A stretch of 61,358 nucleotides of DNA from Hormiphora californensis. Lineage: Eukaryota; Ctenophora; Tentaculata; Cydippida; Pleurobrachiidae. Location: positions 5,738,458-5,799,815 of the forward strand of contig CM035361.1 of NCBI GenBank assembly GCA_020137815.1. The letters run 5' to 3'. The notes under the pieces were generated by a model. It saw only the letters and a program-made list of their open reading frames with translations. It ran no database searches and was not told where the DNA came from. Shown here in pieces: positions 42,944 to 55,718 of the stretch. Position 1 is the first letter of the stretch. Every line of letters starts with the position of its first letter. Made by a program: the position numbers and the translations under genes.

Positions 42944-43955
42944 GGCCAGAGGGGGGGGGGTCGACCGATTTTTGACCCCCATTTTGGGCCATTTTCGGGG
43001 TTACCATCATGTGATAGCGCTTGGCATACCGGACCAGATGGATATGACAAAAGGTGTTGTGCGCGAACGGTCTGGGAGAAAAATGGGGTTAACTTTTGGC
43101 CTGATATCAATGTAAACCCCATTATTTTAGGACTGGTAGTGTTTTGGACATTCAATTTAGTGCCAAACACTTCGTCTTATCAAGAGGAATCATTCTACAA
43201 ATTTTTAGACCATAAGTCCAACTGGTCTTTGAATTATTTGGGGTTAACAGAATCTGGAAAAATCGACATTATGGCTCCCCTCTAAACCCCATTTTTGTAC
43301 AGGACTAGCCAATTCCTGAAATAACGGCTAGGATCTAGACCTTGTCGTTTGGCACACTTGTTCTACAGACCTAGTAGTCTGAAACTGATGTAGCGATTTT
43401 TGATTTAGGTCCCCGTTCAAAAATTATGGAGGTTAACGTGGATTTTTTCTCGATCAAAAATGTGTTAACCTCCATAATTTTTGAACGGGGACCTAAATCA
43501 AAAATCGCTACATCAGTTTCAGGCTACTAGGTCTGTAGAACAAGTGTGCCAAACGACAAGGTCTAGATCCTGGCCGTTATTTCAGGAATTGGCTAGTCCT
43601 GTGAAAAAATGGGGTTTAGAGGGGAGCCATAATGCCGATTTTTCCAGATTCTGTTAACCCCAAATAATTCAAAGACCAGTTGGACTTATGGTCTAAAAAT
43701 TTGTAGAGTGATTCCTCTTGATAAGACGAAGTGTTTGGCACTAAATTGAATGTCCAAAACACTACCAGTCCTAAAATAATGGGGTTTACATTGATATCAG
43801 GCCAAAAGTTAACCCCATTTTTCTCCCAGACCGTTCGCGCACAACACCTTTTGTCATATCCATCTGGTCCGGTATGCCAAGCGCTATCACATGATGGTAA
43901 CCCCGAAAATGGCCCAAAATGGGGGTCAAAAATCGGTCGACCCCCCCCTCTGGCC
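42944..43955. mobile_element. 1.0-kb piggyBac-like foldback upstream of the GPCR
   Basis: TTAA on both sides (42940-42943, 43956-43959), ends GGCCAGAGGGGGGG and complement. Two arms with centre near 43440. Frames 42940-43170 and 43731-44042 are the same sequence in the two arms. It shares its ends with the element at 49168. It occupies the likely promoter or 5' UTR of the GPCR. Confidence 0.88.
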
Positions 43956-43959
43956 TTAA

Positions 43960-44450
43960 CTATAAAGTACATAAATAATATTCATTTCAATCACGTTATA
44001 ATGGGTAAAACAACAAGTGCGATATTCCAAAATGTAATTTGATATTTCAAAGCGTAGCTAAATATAAATTATAATATAAATATAAAGGGTCATCATACCA
44101 AACATGGTGTTCATTCAAACACGGTGTTCAAACTGCTGGTGGGCTTATAATTATAGGAAGCCACATAGAAAGTTGTGAAATTAGCAACTATGTATTATGT
44201 ACCAGGGATATTGGGAGGGGGGGGGGTAGTGGCGAACATTTTGTGGAGAGGACGGCCCAGTGTCTCAACAACATTATGGTAATCTCAAAGGGGGATGTAT
44301 AAAATATTATATGAAGCGACAAAGCTTCTTCTTCTTCTCTCGTTGATCAGGTACATGATACTACACGTGCCAGGTTCCCAATCAAGCGGCAGTGGTATTA
44401 ACACGTCGCGTGGTGGTATAATTTCATATTTTATGCAGGCCATCACGAGA
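43960..44450. other. unassigned AT-rich region
   Basis: AT-rich, with a poly-G run at 44214-44226. No coding sequence, RNA gene or element end is recognised. Confidence 0.5.
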
Positions 44451-44451
44451 T

Positions 44452-44583
<132 letters not shown>

Positions 44584-44689
44584 TGATTGCGAGACAAGCT
44601 GCACACGTGTGTGACTGATCTCTGAGGTGGGCAGGGACTTCTTAGCATCATACTAACAACTTGAATTCATCATTTCCTGCCAAATCTGT

Positions 44690-44767
44690 ATCTCTCTCTC
44701 TCTATCTCTATTCTCTCCCTCTCTTTCTCTCTCTCTCTCTTTCTCTCTCTCTCTGTCTCACTCTCTC

Positions 44768-44805
<38 letters not shown>

Positions 44806-44834
44806 ACTCTCTCCCTCTTCTCTCTCTCTCCCTT
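44690..44834. repeat. (TC)n microsatellite
   Basis: Imperfect TCTCTC tract with A and G interruptions. Confidence 0.93.
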
Positions 44835-47176
44835 TCTTGGCTAAGATGTGCAGGACAGTCCATTGTGTAATATGGATCGATCGGGCCTCTCATTACACAA
44901 TAGGCAGTGATCGATGATGTATTTGGCTGTACAATGTGGGCCATCAAGAAGCTAATGGCTAATCCCCGACTTGAGCAGCCCCTGTCTCTGAGCAATGCTC
45001 AGTGAACATATATATTATTAGACATGTTAATCACGTGCGTGTAAACTGTGAGGGTGGTCCGGGAACACTGGTCAACACAAAAGGCCAAAATCTACCAAGA
45101 GACTGTTAAATAATACATATCATGCAATGTGTCTGAAAGACATGGACTACAACTCGTTCAGTCGATCAACTGAGTATAATGTGGGTAGCAAGTCAATTAG
45201 CCTAGATTTTTACGACCTTTATTTGCTCCCCTTAACCAATCAAATTTCATTTACAGCATCTCTTGAAAATGATTGCATTGATGCCGAGTCCCGACCCCCC
45301 TGGCCTTAATGAATTGTGGGACACGTTCTTGGGCCCTGAATTGGACTTTTCATTTCATTTTTTTTCAAATCAAATCTTATCTAGGACAAAGTCGTGCCAA
45401 TACAAAACAGAATCACGGTTGTACATGACCGAAAGATCTCTAAAATATATTATATTATATACAGTATATTTAAGAACAATTAAAAAAAAGGAATAGGCGA
45501 GAGAAAGAAATAGCTGAACTCAGAAACATTTAAACTTTCAAGCTCTCGAATAATGGCACAGTTCAGCGCTTTTCGTGTACATTTCTTGGATCGTGGAAAA
45601 TATAAACACACAGTGAACTTTGAGATACGTGGTATAGATAAATTGTACATACTTTAAATTGTACGTAGCACGAAGACACTGTCAAGTGTCAGGCAAGTGT
45701 CAGGCAAGTGTCAGGCAAGGCAAGTATGATACAAAGAAGATATGATCATCTATGTATGTATGTAGAAGAATAAATTTATATTTTCCTTTTTTTCTAGAGT
45801 GTGTTACAGATAAACTTCCGGTTCCACGACAATCTGTCAAAATGTGGGCTAAATCACTATGTAATTATGGTTCTGAATTAAAATACATAAAACTTGGGAG
45901 AAATAAATAACTATAGCTTCCTAGCAAGAATCTATATTCTACATTCACTATGCGTGGTTGAAAGATCCTTATATCTGAAACCGCTGAAACCGCGAGAATT
46001 TGTACAACTTTACAAAAAGTGTAGAATCAAAATATTCACGGTTTCATTGTTGCATTTGGTCCGGAAAACCTCTCCCCACACTTGTTTGTGTACAATGATA
46101 GAGATCAATGGCAGACAAGCCTATATCATTACCAAATACCAACATCGAGATACTTTATAATACATTATGTATATGATATTCAAATAATATTTAATATTAT
46201 AATGCATTAAATCAAAATATGCATTATATCAGATACTACACAATCGGCAATGAATACATTATAATGTATTCATTCTCTAACATCAACCAATGGTTGTTGT
46301 TATTTGGGCCTAGATGGACATTATTCATTGAGGTACAGTTGATATATCAACCAGCTTGATATATACATAATAATCAGTCAATCAAAACTGTGGGCTTTAT
46401 GAAGTCCCACGCCATGCCGTGAATTTATAAAAGGTCAAATATTTGAGTAGAATTGCCATTGAAGGATCTCGATTCTCGATGGACTTGATTAACGATGTAC
46501 CGAAACCCTACAAATACTATCCAACGCAGTCCGGATATATCAACCAAGGGTATAGGTAGTATCGAATACGTAATTCCATAATTATATACCGGTGCGTTAG
46601 AGAGAAAAAACAGAAGAGTTACAGGTACAGTGCCATAGTGGGAGATACTGACAGAGAGAGAGAGATACAGGGCTAGAGAGGTATAATAGTAGATCAGGGA
46701 GATACATTATGGCAAGAGGGAGCTGCAGACATAGAGGTGTAACGGATAGAGCCGGGGTATATAGATAGCCTGATGTAACAAATTCCAGGTTCTCAGCCAA
46801 TTAACGGTAAAATAATTAACAGAGTCCTATATGCGACACGTAGTACTAACACATTCAAGTGGCAGAGAGAAGCTGAACAACAAAATATATGAACAATACC
46901 TCTGGGTGTTAATTTGCATCGGAAATTGCTCCGATGCTGTTTGCATTATCACGATGCATTGATTTGTGTACAGAGCCCCCATTAGCAGAGGTGACAGAGG
47001 TGGTATTTCTTGAGCCTTTCATTACACTTATTATAGTTCAGTCAGAGGTGAAAATTGAACTGTGAAATGCCGCTATCTTTCTTGAAGGTGTAAATTTATT
47101 GTTCTGCTAATGTTGTTAATACTGTTATCAAAGCGATAGTCCGAGAATATACCAATGTTTGATTATTAAGTAAATT
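44835..47176. other. unassigned AT-rich region, 2.3 kb
   Basis: No gene is supported on either strand. It holds CAAGTGTCAGG repeated three times (45685-45720) and a palindromic AT stretch with CATTATAATG/CATTATATC (46160-46270). Frames here are short and without domains. Confidence 0.5.
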
Positions 47177-47772
47177 CAAAAGTCGGCAGGTCGGTAGAAC
47201 TTCGACAGAATTTAGGGTAGGTTAATTTAGGGTAGGTCTGAATTTAGGGTAGGTCTGAATTTAGGGTAGGTGAATTTAGGGTAGGTCTGAATTTAGGGTA
47301 GGTCTGTAACGTATCGTTTATCAAAGCATTGCAATTCGACATTAGGTTCTGATTAGGTCGCTGAACCGTGTCCCGTATCTCGTATCAACTCATTTCGATT
47401 CGATCTTAGTCACCGATTAGGTCGCTGAACCACGTCCCGTATCTCGTATCAACTCATTGAAATTCGAGGTTAGACACAAATTAGGTCCCTGAACCGCGTC
47501 CCGTATCTCCTATCAACTCATTGCAATTCGATCTTAGTCACCGATTAGGTCGCTAAACCGCGTCCCGTATCTCGTATCAACTCATTGGAATTCGAGGTTA
47601 GACACAAATGAGGTGGCAAACGAATTTTTTTTCAGGTTTCAACTCAGGATGGAACTCTTAAAGTCTACGTGCATAAACTAATAAGTGAGCAGTCAAACAG
47701 TTCTAATTTCATTTGATGCAATACAGAACACAGTCTACCGACCTATCACCTAACTCAGTTCACCTACTTTAA

Positions 47773-49163
47773 GGGTACGCTAACCAAAAATTTTTTTCGA
47801 GTGCAGGGAAATCTCTCACCGTAGGGTTGTAGGCCATGCCAAGGAGACCTCAAATATGCAATTTGAGCTCTCAAGTCGAATTCATATTTTTGCTACAGCT
47901 GTTTAAAAAATGTCCTGTAAATACGTTTTTGGCATCTCAAAAAAATTTTTTGAAAGATAGGAGCATGAAAATTTGGGGATTTGAAGAGGACATGAAGGTG
48001 AATAACCACAAAAATTTTTTTTGCAATCCGAGCTGATTTCCGGTCCTGAGATGGATTTCTTTTTTTCCACTTTAACGCCCTATTTGGCAAAGTTCCGAAA
48101 ACATGTGAAAGCTGTAAATTGGTGAAAAGTTGCGTCTAACGATTATCTAAGTGGCCATAAATTTTGGGCGCGTCCTTATTTGAGATAAGCTGTACAGAGT
48201 TTTTTTTCGTGAAAGCCGTCATTTCAGAAATAAATAAATCCCCTGTATCTCAAAAACGGCTGATCGTAGAGACCTGAGACTATGCTTAAACGATTCAGAA
48301 GGTCCGATTTTGGGGGGGTCTTCTGAGAGACATTTTGCTCCTACTTCAACCGTTTTTGCTGTAATTGCGAAAAACAAATTCTATGAAAAGGGCAAAAGCT
48401 AAACTCCAATATCCTGTAATTAGGGAATTTTAGCTAAGAAAGGACCGAAACTATGGAAAAATGTGTAACAAGCTAATTCCTTCACTATTTGGTCCATATG
48501 GGTCCCTATAATCACCAAAAACAAAATCACAAAAAATCCACGATGGCGAAGATGGGTTTTTGTTTTTCGCAATTACAGCAAAAACGGTTGAAGTAGGAGC
48601 AAAATGTCTCTCAGAAGACCCCCCCAAAATCGGACCTTCTGAATCGTTTAAGCATAGTCTCAGGTCTCTACGATCAGCCGTTTTTGAGATACAGGGGATT
48701 TATTTATTTCTGAAATGACGGCTTTCACGAAAAAAACTCTGTACAGCTTATCTCAAATAAGGACGCACCCAAAATTTATGGCCACTTAGATAATCGTTAG
48801 ACGCAACTTTTCACCAATTTACAGCTTTCACATGTTTTCGGAACTTTGCCAAATAGGGCGTTAAAGTGGAAAAAAAGAAATCCATCTCAGGACCGGAAAT
48901 CAGCTCGGATTGCAAAAAAAAATTTTGTGGTTATTCACCTTCATGTCCTCTTCAAATCCCCAAATTTTCATGCTCCTATCTTTCAAAAAAATTTTTTGAG
49001 ATGCCAAAAACTTATTTTCAGTTCATTTTTCAAGCAGCTGTAGCAAAAATATGAATTCGACTTGAGAGCTCAAATTGCATATTTGAGGTCTCCTTGGCAT
49101 GGCCTACAACCCTACGGTGAGAGATTTCCCTGCACTCGAAAAAAATTTTTGGTTAGCGTACCC
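47773..49163. mobile_element. 1.39-kb piggyBac-like foldback (nested, left)
   Basis: TTAA at 47769-47772 and 49164-49167, ends GGGTACGCTAACCAAAAA and complement. Near-perfect palindrome with centre near 48500. Arms share AAAAACGGTTGAAGTAGGAG. The frames at 47893-48090 and 48846-49043 (MPNRALKWKKRNPSQDRK) are the same sequence read in the two arms. Confidence 0.9.
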
Positions 49164-49167
49164 TTAA

Positions 49168-50158
49168 GGCCAGAGGGGGGGGTCGACGGGTTTTTTGGGG
49201 TGTTTTTTGAGGTATACGTTATATGAAAGCGCTGGGCAAGGCGGATCGATTAGAACAGACGTCATCGATGTTGCGCGCACCGTTTGGCCAAAATTTGGGG
49301 GTTAACATTTGGCCTATAATGGATGTTAACCCCTATAAATCAGGATTGGTGGGGTCTAGAACATCCATCATTGTACCAAAGGCTTCGTCTTGTCTTGATA
49401 CAACTTCCTGAAAAGTTTTATGTCGTTACTCCAACTACTTCTTGATTTTTTGGGGGTTTACAAAATATGCGGAAAAAGCCCTTTTTGCCTCTAATTTTGC
49501 TCTTTTTTGGGACATCCTGCCTAACTTCCTGAAATAACGGCTAGGACTCAGACCTTGTCGTTTGGCATAGTTGTTCTAGAGACCGTGTTCTTCAAATTTG
49601 GTGTAGCGATTTTTGATTAAGGCCCCCGTTCAAAAATTATAGGGGTTTACATAAAATTTTCATGGACAAAACAAATGTTAACCCCTATAATTTTTGAACG
49701 GGGGCCTTAATCAAAAATCGCTACACCAAATTTGAAGAACACGGTCTCTAGAACAACTATGCCAAACGGCAAGGTCTGAGTCCTAGCCGTTATTTCAGGA
49801 AGTTAGGCAGGATGTCCCATAAAAGAGCAAAATTAGAGGCAAAAAGGGCTTTTTCCGCATATTTTGTAAACCCCCAAAAATCAAGAAGTAGTTGGAGTAA
49901 CGACATAAAACTTTTCAGGAAGTTGTATCAAGACAAGACGAAGCCTTTGGTACAATGATGGATGTTCTAGACCCCACCAATCCTGATTTATAGGGGTTAA
50001 CATCCATTATAGGCCAAATGTTAACCCCCAAATTTTGGCCAAACGGTGCGCGCAACATCGATGACGTCTGTTCTAATCGATCCGCCTTGCCCAGCGCTTT
50101 CATATAACGTATACCTCAAAAAACACCCCAAAAAACCCGTCGACCCCCCCCTCTGGCC
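49168..50158. mobile_element. 0.99-kb piggyBac-like foldback (nested, right)
   Basis: TTAA at 49164-49167 (shared with the left neighbour) and 50159-50162, ends GGCCAGAGGGGGGGGTCGAC and complement. Same family ends as 42944-43955, but the interior has diverged. The frames at 49223-49411 and 49915-50103 are identical, one in each arm. Confidence 0.9.
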
Positions 50159-50682
50159 TTAAGTAGTACTTAGTCTCGGTGACTAAGATGGAATTGCAAT
50201 GAGTTGATACGAGATACGGGACGCGGTTCAGGGACCTAATTTGTGTCTAACCTCGAATTTCAATGAGTTGATACGAGATACGGGACGTGGTTCAGCGACC
50301 TAATCGGTAACTAAGATCGAATTGAAATGAGTTGATACGAGATACGTGTCGCGGTTCAGCGACCTAATCAGGATCTAATGTCGAATTGTAATGCTTTGAT
50401 AAATGATACGTTACGGACCTACCCTAAATTCAGACCTACCCTAAATTCAGACCTACCCTAAATTCAGACCTGGTCTGAATTTAGGGTAGGTCTGAATTTA
50501 GGGTAGGTCTGAATTTAGGGTAGGTCTGAATTTAGGGTAGGTCCGTAGGTCTGACAGACCTACCCTAAATTCACCTACCCTAAATTCAGACCTACCCTAA
50601 ATTCACCTACCCTAAATTCAGACCTACCCTAAATTGACCTACCCTAAATTCTGTCGAAGTTCTACCGACCTGCCCAAAAGTC

Positions 50683-51565
50683 AAAGGGTATTATAGTCTA
50701 TATATCTTTCCCAATCATTGGACAAGCATGCAGTGCTTATAATCTTCGATTCTAAGGCCTAAGCCACTCCGTACCGAGGTGCTAAACTTTCAGTAAAGGG
50801 GCCAGTCCTAAATCTATATTATCTGAAACCTAAATTAGAGGGTTTTGCTCTTATACAAATGTAAAGGAGGGTAAAGGAGGGTTAGAACATAACAAGTAGG
50901 CCCATTATATTCCCTCGTATAACGCACAATAAAATTAGACAATAAATTATGAGGCACACGCTAGATATACACAATATAATACCATCTATAACTATTACTC
51001 ATAATAGAGAGGGGAGTGTGTGCGTCGTTTGACAGATATATAATTGAACTGTTTGACAGAACGTGACATTCATCCCCATTAATACAGGACCATTGGAGGA
51101 CTGACAGCAATTAGATAGAGCAATGTTATACATAAACCGTATATGTCTCAGATACACGCTTCCCAAACAATTTGGTTAGTTTTTAAGAGGAGTCGCCTGA
51201 CACACGGTGTCCAAGCTTCACAAAGTATGAACAAGAGGAAGGTTGAACTGAAGATGAGACTAATATCAAGCGTGGCAACACATGAACTCTATAACTTCAA
51301 GGTTGAACTGTTTATACAGGAACACACAGAAACTAGAGGGTGATGATAGGCAGCTCAGAGTCCAGCACTCTGAGAGGAAACACAAAGAAAGCCATGTGAG
51401 AGGGGAAAGAAAGGGAGTGTATAAATGGGGAGAAAAGAGAAAAGAATAAAAAGTGGAATCTTTCTTCAAAAGGGAGGGTTATAGATAGAGTAAAGACAAC
51501 ATATATTATATGCCAGGGAAAATTGTCAGGAAAGCCAGACGCCAAGACATTAGACAATATAACAA
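50683..51565. other. unassigned region
   Basis: Contains the dispersed GTAAAGGAGGGTTAGAACAT repeat at 50832-50900. Frames at 51143-51343 and on the minus strand have no domain or splice context. No gene is supported. Confidence 0.5.
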
Positions 51566-51567
51566 GG

Positions 51568-51770
51568 GATGTTGAGTAAGAGTTATGACTAGTCGTAACT
51601 ACCAGCTGTAGCAAGGGGAATAGATGTTGAGTAAGAGTTATGACTAGTCGTAACTACCAGCTGTAGCAAGGGGAATAGATGTTGAGTAAGAGTTATGACT
51701 AGTCGTAACTACCAGCTGTAGCAAGGGGAATAGATGTTGAGTAAGAGTTATGACTAGTCGTAACTACCAG
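51568..51770. repeat. 55-bp tandem repeat, 3.7 units
   Basis: GATGTTGAGTAAGAGTTATG, ACTAGTCGTAACTACCAGCT, GTAGCAAGGGGAATA. Units start at 51568, 51623, 51678 and 51733 and are almost identical, so the array is young. Each contains the near-palindrome TTATGACTAGTCGTAA. Confidence 0.95.
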
Positions 51771-51879
51771 ATTCAGAAAAGTTCCCTCACTATAACAGAG
51801 GGAGGATGTTTTCTCTCTCCTTCTCTCTAGACTGTTTAATGTAATTATATGCATTGTTAACACGGTCATTGTCATTTGT

Positions 51880-51935
51880 TATATAATATATAATATATAT
51901 ATATAATATATTATATATATATATAATATAATGTT
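51880..51935. repeat. (TA)n microsatellite
   Basis: Interrupted TATAATATAT tract, self-complementary. Confidence 0.9.
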
Positions 51936-52314
51936 TGGAGACGATATAATAACTTGGTCAACACGGGAATATGTTGTTTTGTCTAGCTAGGCAAGGAATA
52001 GGTACAAATCTCTTCGGGTGGGTTATCAAAAGGTCTTTTATACTTGAGGCACACCCAATGGGTGCGCTAGTAGAGTCTAACAGAAGAAGAATAAAAGTCT
52101 AAATACTGCCTGCAACAAAAAAACTGTACAGGTGAGAAAGGGTTTAGTAAACTTGTAGATTGTGTCACTATAGAGTTAATATAATACACGAGTGCGTGAC
52201 TGTCAGAAGCAGTGCAGCATGTGAGCATAATGATAATTGTCTCCGCAGCTCGTTGTATTGATCGTTTTGCTGGATATCAGCTGCAGGGAAGATAAGCAAT
52301 TGTTTGATTACAAT

Positions 52315-52440
52315 GTCACGGTCGCTTGTAGTGGGAAAACGGTAATGGAAAACGGAGATACAGTAAGAAGACGCGCAACCGTGACCAATCAGGGCGCTAG
52401 TACGTGCTGAACACATGCACTTTTTGCCGCACATTATGCA
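52315..52440. repeat. dispersed repeat with TCACGGTCGCTTGTAGTGGG, copy 2
   Basis: Partner of 38655-38780. Only scattered substitutions separate them. Confidence 0.7.
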
Positions 52441-52599
52441 AAATTATATATAATATCATATTGTCAAGAAAACTGAACCACACGGACCAAACTGGGCGAG
52501 GGTTCAAAGTGGCGAGATCAATTGCATGAAGCCGGGGAAGGATTTTTACCCTGGCCCCACCGTGTCCTTACAAAATACGGTTTCAAAATCAATAGGATA

Positions 52600-52773
52600 C
52601 AGTCGGACCCCGATTTAGGGGCCCCCGATTTAGTGGCACCCCGATTTAGGGACAGGATTTTTTTCCCCCGATATAGGAAATTAACCTTAAATTTGACCCC
52701 GATTTAGTGGACACCCCGATTTAGTGGACAAGAGCCTTTCCCCCGAGGGTGTCCCTAAATCGGGGTCCGACTG
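52600..52773. mobile_element. pogo-like MITE, 174 bp
   Basis: CAGTCGGACCCCGATTTAGG ends with TA (52598-52599, 52774-52775). Same subfamily as 38851 but in reverse orientation. Confidence 0.9.
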
Positions 52774-52775
52774 TA

Positions 52776-53239
52776 TATGCATTGTGAAATATGAATTGTG
52801 AATATATTAACAGAGAGATGAAGAATATTTAAATCTCTAATTAGGGCCCATTGAGGCGTTTGTAGAATCAGCAGGAGTTTTAACAACCAATTGCTAAAAT
52901 TGGCAAGGCTGATAGAAAGAAAGTTAGAAAGAGCGTGATAGAGATCACGGAGCTGTGCAAAGAGCGTTAAATTTCTCTCGCTCCCTCTTTTCGTCGCACT
53001 CCCTCACTTTGGTGGTGCAATCACCTCACTCAACCCGCTCCCTGGACCTCGTTTTGCCGCCTGAGTGTGGTCTCAATTATTATAGGGGTGACTGCACCAC
53101 CAATCCCTCACTATGTCTCATTTTCTCTCCAATATAATAGCTTCAAAAATGGAGCTACCAACTGCTTCTAGCATAGCACGACTAACAGTTATTATACACG
53201 AGCCCTATAATTTAACCATTTATCATTAGGGGGAGAAAG

Positions 53240-53240
<1 letters not shown>
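52776..53240. other. unassigned region
   Basis: No gene supported. The frame 52955-53137 has no known domain. Confidence 0.45.

Positions 53241-53321
<81 letters not shown>
53241..53321. repeat. (GA)n microsatellite
   Basis: About 80 bp of GA. Confidence 0.97.
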
Positions 53322-53326
<5 letters not shown>

Positions 53327-53514
53327 TTTAGTGATAACTACCAACTAGGACGGACACGGGATCATTTCCCTTTATATAACCATTCTCTCTCACTTTTTGT
53401 TATTCACCCTCTCCCTCTCTCTCTATCCCTCTCTCTATGTGACCAGCTCTTAAATTGGGGACGAATAACATGGGTTATTTGTTACGTCACTACGTCACTA
53501 CGTCCCAGGACGAT

Positions 53515-53632
53515 TTGGATTACACATCACCTTTCTTTTTGGATTACACATCACCTTTCTTTTTGGATTATACGTCACCTTTCTTTTTGGATTATACATC
53601 ACCTTTCTTTTTGGATTATACATCACCTATTC
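53515..53632. repeat. 24-bp tandem repeat, five units
   Basis: GATTACACATCACCTTTCTT TTTG. Because 24 is a multiple of three, it gives repeats of DYTSPFFL in a small open frame (53455-53658), which I do not regard as a gene. Confidence 0.9.
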
Positions 53633-53747
53633 ATCGAAACCATGGTAATAATTTTTAAAATTGTCACTCAGCTGATCTGGTCGCCCCAGTTCTAACTTAT
53701 AATCCATACATTTATTTTAGTGATCTCTACATGGTAATACAGTGACT

Positions 53748-54047
53748 TGGGTGGCAGGGTGGTGTAGTGGCCAGTGCACTCGCCTTCCACGGGCTAGGTC
53801 ACAGGACACAGACCGTTCGAGCCTGGACTAGCGCAATACCACCTAGAACCGCCAAACTATGATTGGTAGAGGCTCTTTCGAGAGTTTCGCAGACGGTGCA
53901 TATCTAACCAATATGGTTGCCTGCCTGGGGTGGCGCCCGAGCTATGCTGCAGAGAAATCACTAATCAGCGCCAAAAAATGGACCGTCGCTGAACGCCATG
54001 AGAAATAGGAGATCAGCACCACGGCATCGTTCCGACCTACTTTTTAT
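53748..54047 (+). mobile_element. tRNA-derived SINE, 300 bp
   Basis: The head has GGTGTAGTGGCCAGTGCACT (A box region) and CGTTCGAGCCTGG (B box), like a tRNA gene for RNA polymerase III. A non-tRNA body with GGTTGCCTGCCTGGGGTGGC follows. A 7-bp duplication AGTGACT (53741-53747, 54048-54054) flanks it. The tail is a short T-rich run. Confidence 0.75.
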
Positions 54048-54845
54048 AGTGACTCAATCAAATCAATCAATTTATTGGTTAACGTTGTTTTACGTAATGG
54101 CTAGAGGCATTTTAGCCGAAACTTCGTAATTTACTGTATATTTCCCCTGCCAGGGTGGATGCCCGAGGGGCATGAATCCCTGGGTGGCGCACGAGTTTTT
54201 ATTTGCGCGTCGGAAACTTGTTTTCGCTCTCACGCCTTAGTTTCTTAACCAATTTCGTCAAACCAAAGTTTTACAGACTCACAAAATTATGCTTTTTCCG
54301 ATGAATGCGGTTTTTTGCCGAAAAGTGAGAGCAAGTGGGGGCCGTCACCCGCAAATACGACGCCGCGCGTGAAAAGGGAGGTGACAGTTTCAAAAAATCC
54401 GACTTTAAAAGATTCATAAGACGGCGCCCCTTCATTCTTCAACGTATCTTACACTAACTTAGGCCTTGACATTTCCTACCAGATAAACTTTGAATTAGCC
54501 AAAACGGTTAGAGCCATTTTAGTGAATAAACTTTTTTGGCAGCGCGCACCTGTAAACAGGTCACGAAACACCCAGATCGTAACGGCGCCCGTAAATGACA
54601 GCGGGAAAAAGGGAAAAATAAATATAAAAGGAACACGTGTGCGGAAAAAACGAACAAATTCTTTCGTGAAAAAGTTTTTTGTTCGATTGGCTGGGATCAC
54701 GCCCGCGCGCTAAAAATTTATCAAACGCGCAGCGCGGCGAAGAAATGCAACGTACAAAATACATGACCGCGTCTTCCGTGAAGTTGTCTTAGATTTTGGA
54801 CCTTTTGTCTGTAGAGTATTTAATCACTAGAGATTCAACTCCCTT

Positions 54846-55111
54846 AAAGTCCGATTTTTAATAAAGCGAACCGCAAAAAATTCCCACGCACCGTGGGAAA
54901 GTTTTTTGTCGGTTGTTTTGATCATATCTCTGGCTCCTGATAAGATAAAGACTTGATCCTGGTTGCGTTGAAAAGAAAAAAAACTGTATCTTTCTAATGC
55001 GACCAATGAAAAGTCTCTATCATTATCAGGAACTGGATTTAGCACGCGCAAATGGAATTATGTTATTATTAATGCGCGCCCCCGGTTCGCATTATTAAAA
55101 ATCGCACTTTA
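54846..55111. mobile_element. foldback with AAAGTCCGATTTTTAATAAA ends
   Basis: Inverted ends AAAGTCCGATTTTTAATAAA and a near-complement. The arms hold CCTGATAAGATAAAGACTTG and GGTTGCGTTGAAAAG. It is a relative of the elements at 60362 and 60595. The target duplication is unclear. Confidence 0.65.
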
Positions 55112-55170
55112 GCAGTAAACATTTTTTTTCGAGGGGGTGGCGGCCAACATCGGCCTGAATATAAATACGT

Positions 55171-55508
55171 TAGTGTCTGACGGTGTATAAGGTCCAAATG
55201 AGGCACGGAGTTTTTCTGAATCAGCTTTTGAAGACGAATCCAACGCAACCGGAATTAGCTTTCTATCTTATCGGGAAGGTGTGGTTCACTTTTTTCATTT
55301 TTAGCCGTGCGAGCCAATCAGAGGGCTGGATTTCGAAATTCTGGCTTCTGATTGGCTCGCGCGGCAAAAATGACTAAAAATGAGCGTGAGTGAACCGAAC
55401 CTTCCCGATAAGATAGAAAGCTAATTCCGGTTGCGTTGGATTCGTCTTGAAAAGCTGATTCAGAAAAGCTCCGTGCCTCATTTGGACCTTATACACCGTC
55501 AGACACTA
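55171..55508. mobile_element. hAT-like foldback MITE, 338 bp
   Basis: Ends TAGTGTCTGACGGTGTATAA and complement, with an exact 8-bp duplication AAATACGT (55163-55170, 55509-55516). The core matches 8037-8388. Confidence 0.92.
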
Positions 55509-55596
55509 AAATACGTGTATACACTTAATGCAATTATAATCAAAACTGTAATAAATTAAATATAAAAATAGAGTCAGTTACCCAACTTGGTATAGC

Positions 55597-55679
55597 TGCT
55601 CGTCCCTGTTGCCTTCGCCCCTCAATCTTCCCCGATGCACCCTGATGGAGATGGTTATTGATACAAGAATCTCCTCCAA
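55597..55679 (-). CDS. weak exon candidate
   Basis: On the minus strand, after an AG at 55681-55680, an open stretch reads LEEILVSITISIRVHRGRLR then GEGNRDEQLYQV, followed by a GTAACT-type donor. The acceptor lacks a pyrimidine tract and no neighbouring exon is visible. I do not recognise it; it could be chance. Confidence 0.22.
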
Positions 55680-55718
55680 GCTAATTAATTTACCGAAAAT
55701 GATTTTTCACCGATTTTT

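Larger units (their letters stand above)
47185..50674. mobile_element. foldback with 8-bp duplication, host of two nested elements
   Basis: Ends GGCAGGTCGGTAGAACTTCG and complement, with an exact duplication CAAAAGTC (47177-47184, 50675-50682). Next to the ends are repeats of GAATTTAGGGTAGGTCT. Further in are about five (left) and three (right) copies of a 60-65 bp unit with CGTCCCGTATCTCGTATCAA. Two TTAA elements (47773-49163 and 49168-50158) sit at its centre. Without them it is about 1.1 kb. Confidence 0.88.

Noticed and set aside
47836-50103. Pairs of identical frames on opposite strands (47893/48846; 49223/49915)
   Set aside because: They are inverted arms of foldback elements, not duplicated genes.
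53455-53658. Small protein with DYTSPFFL repeats
   Set aside because: It is a 24-bp tandem repeat in an intergenic region with no signal peptide, splice context or homologue that I know.
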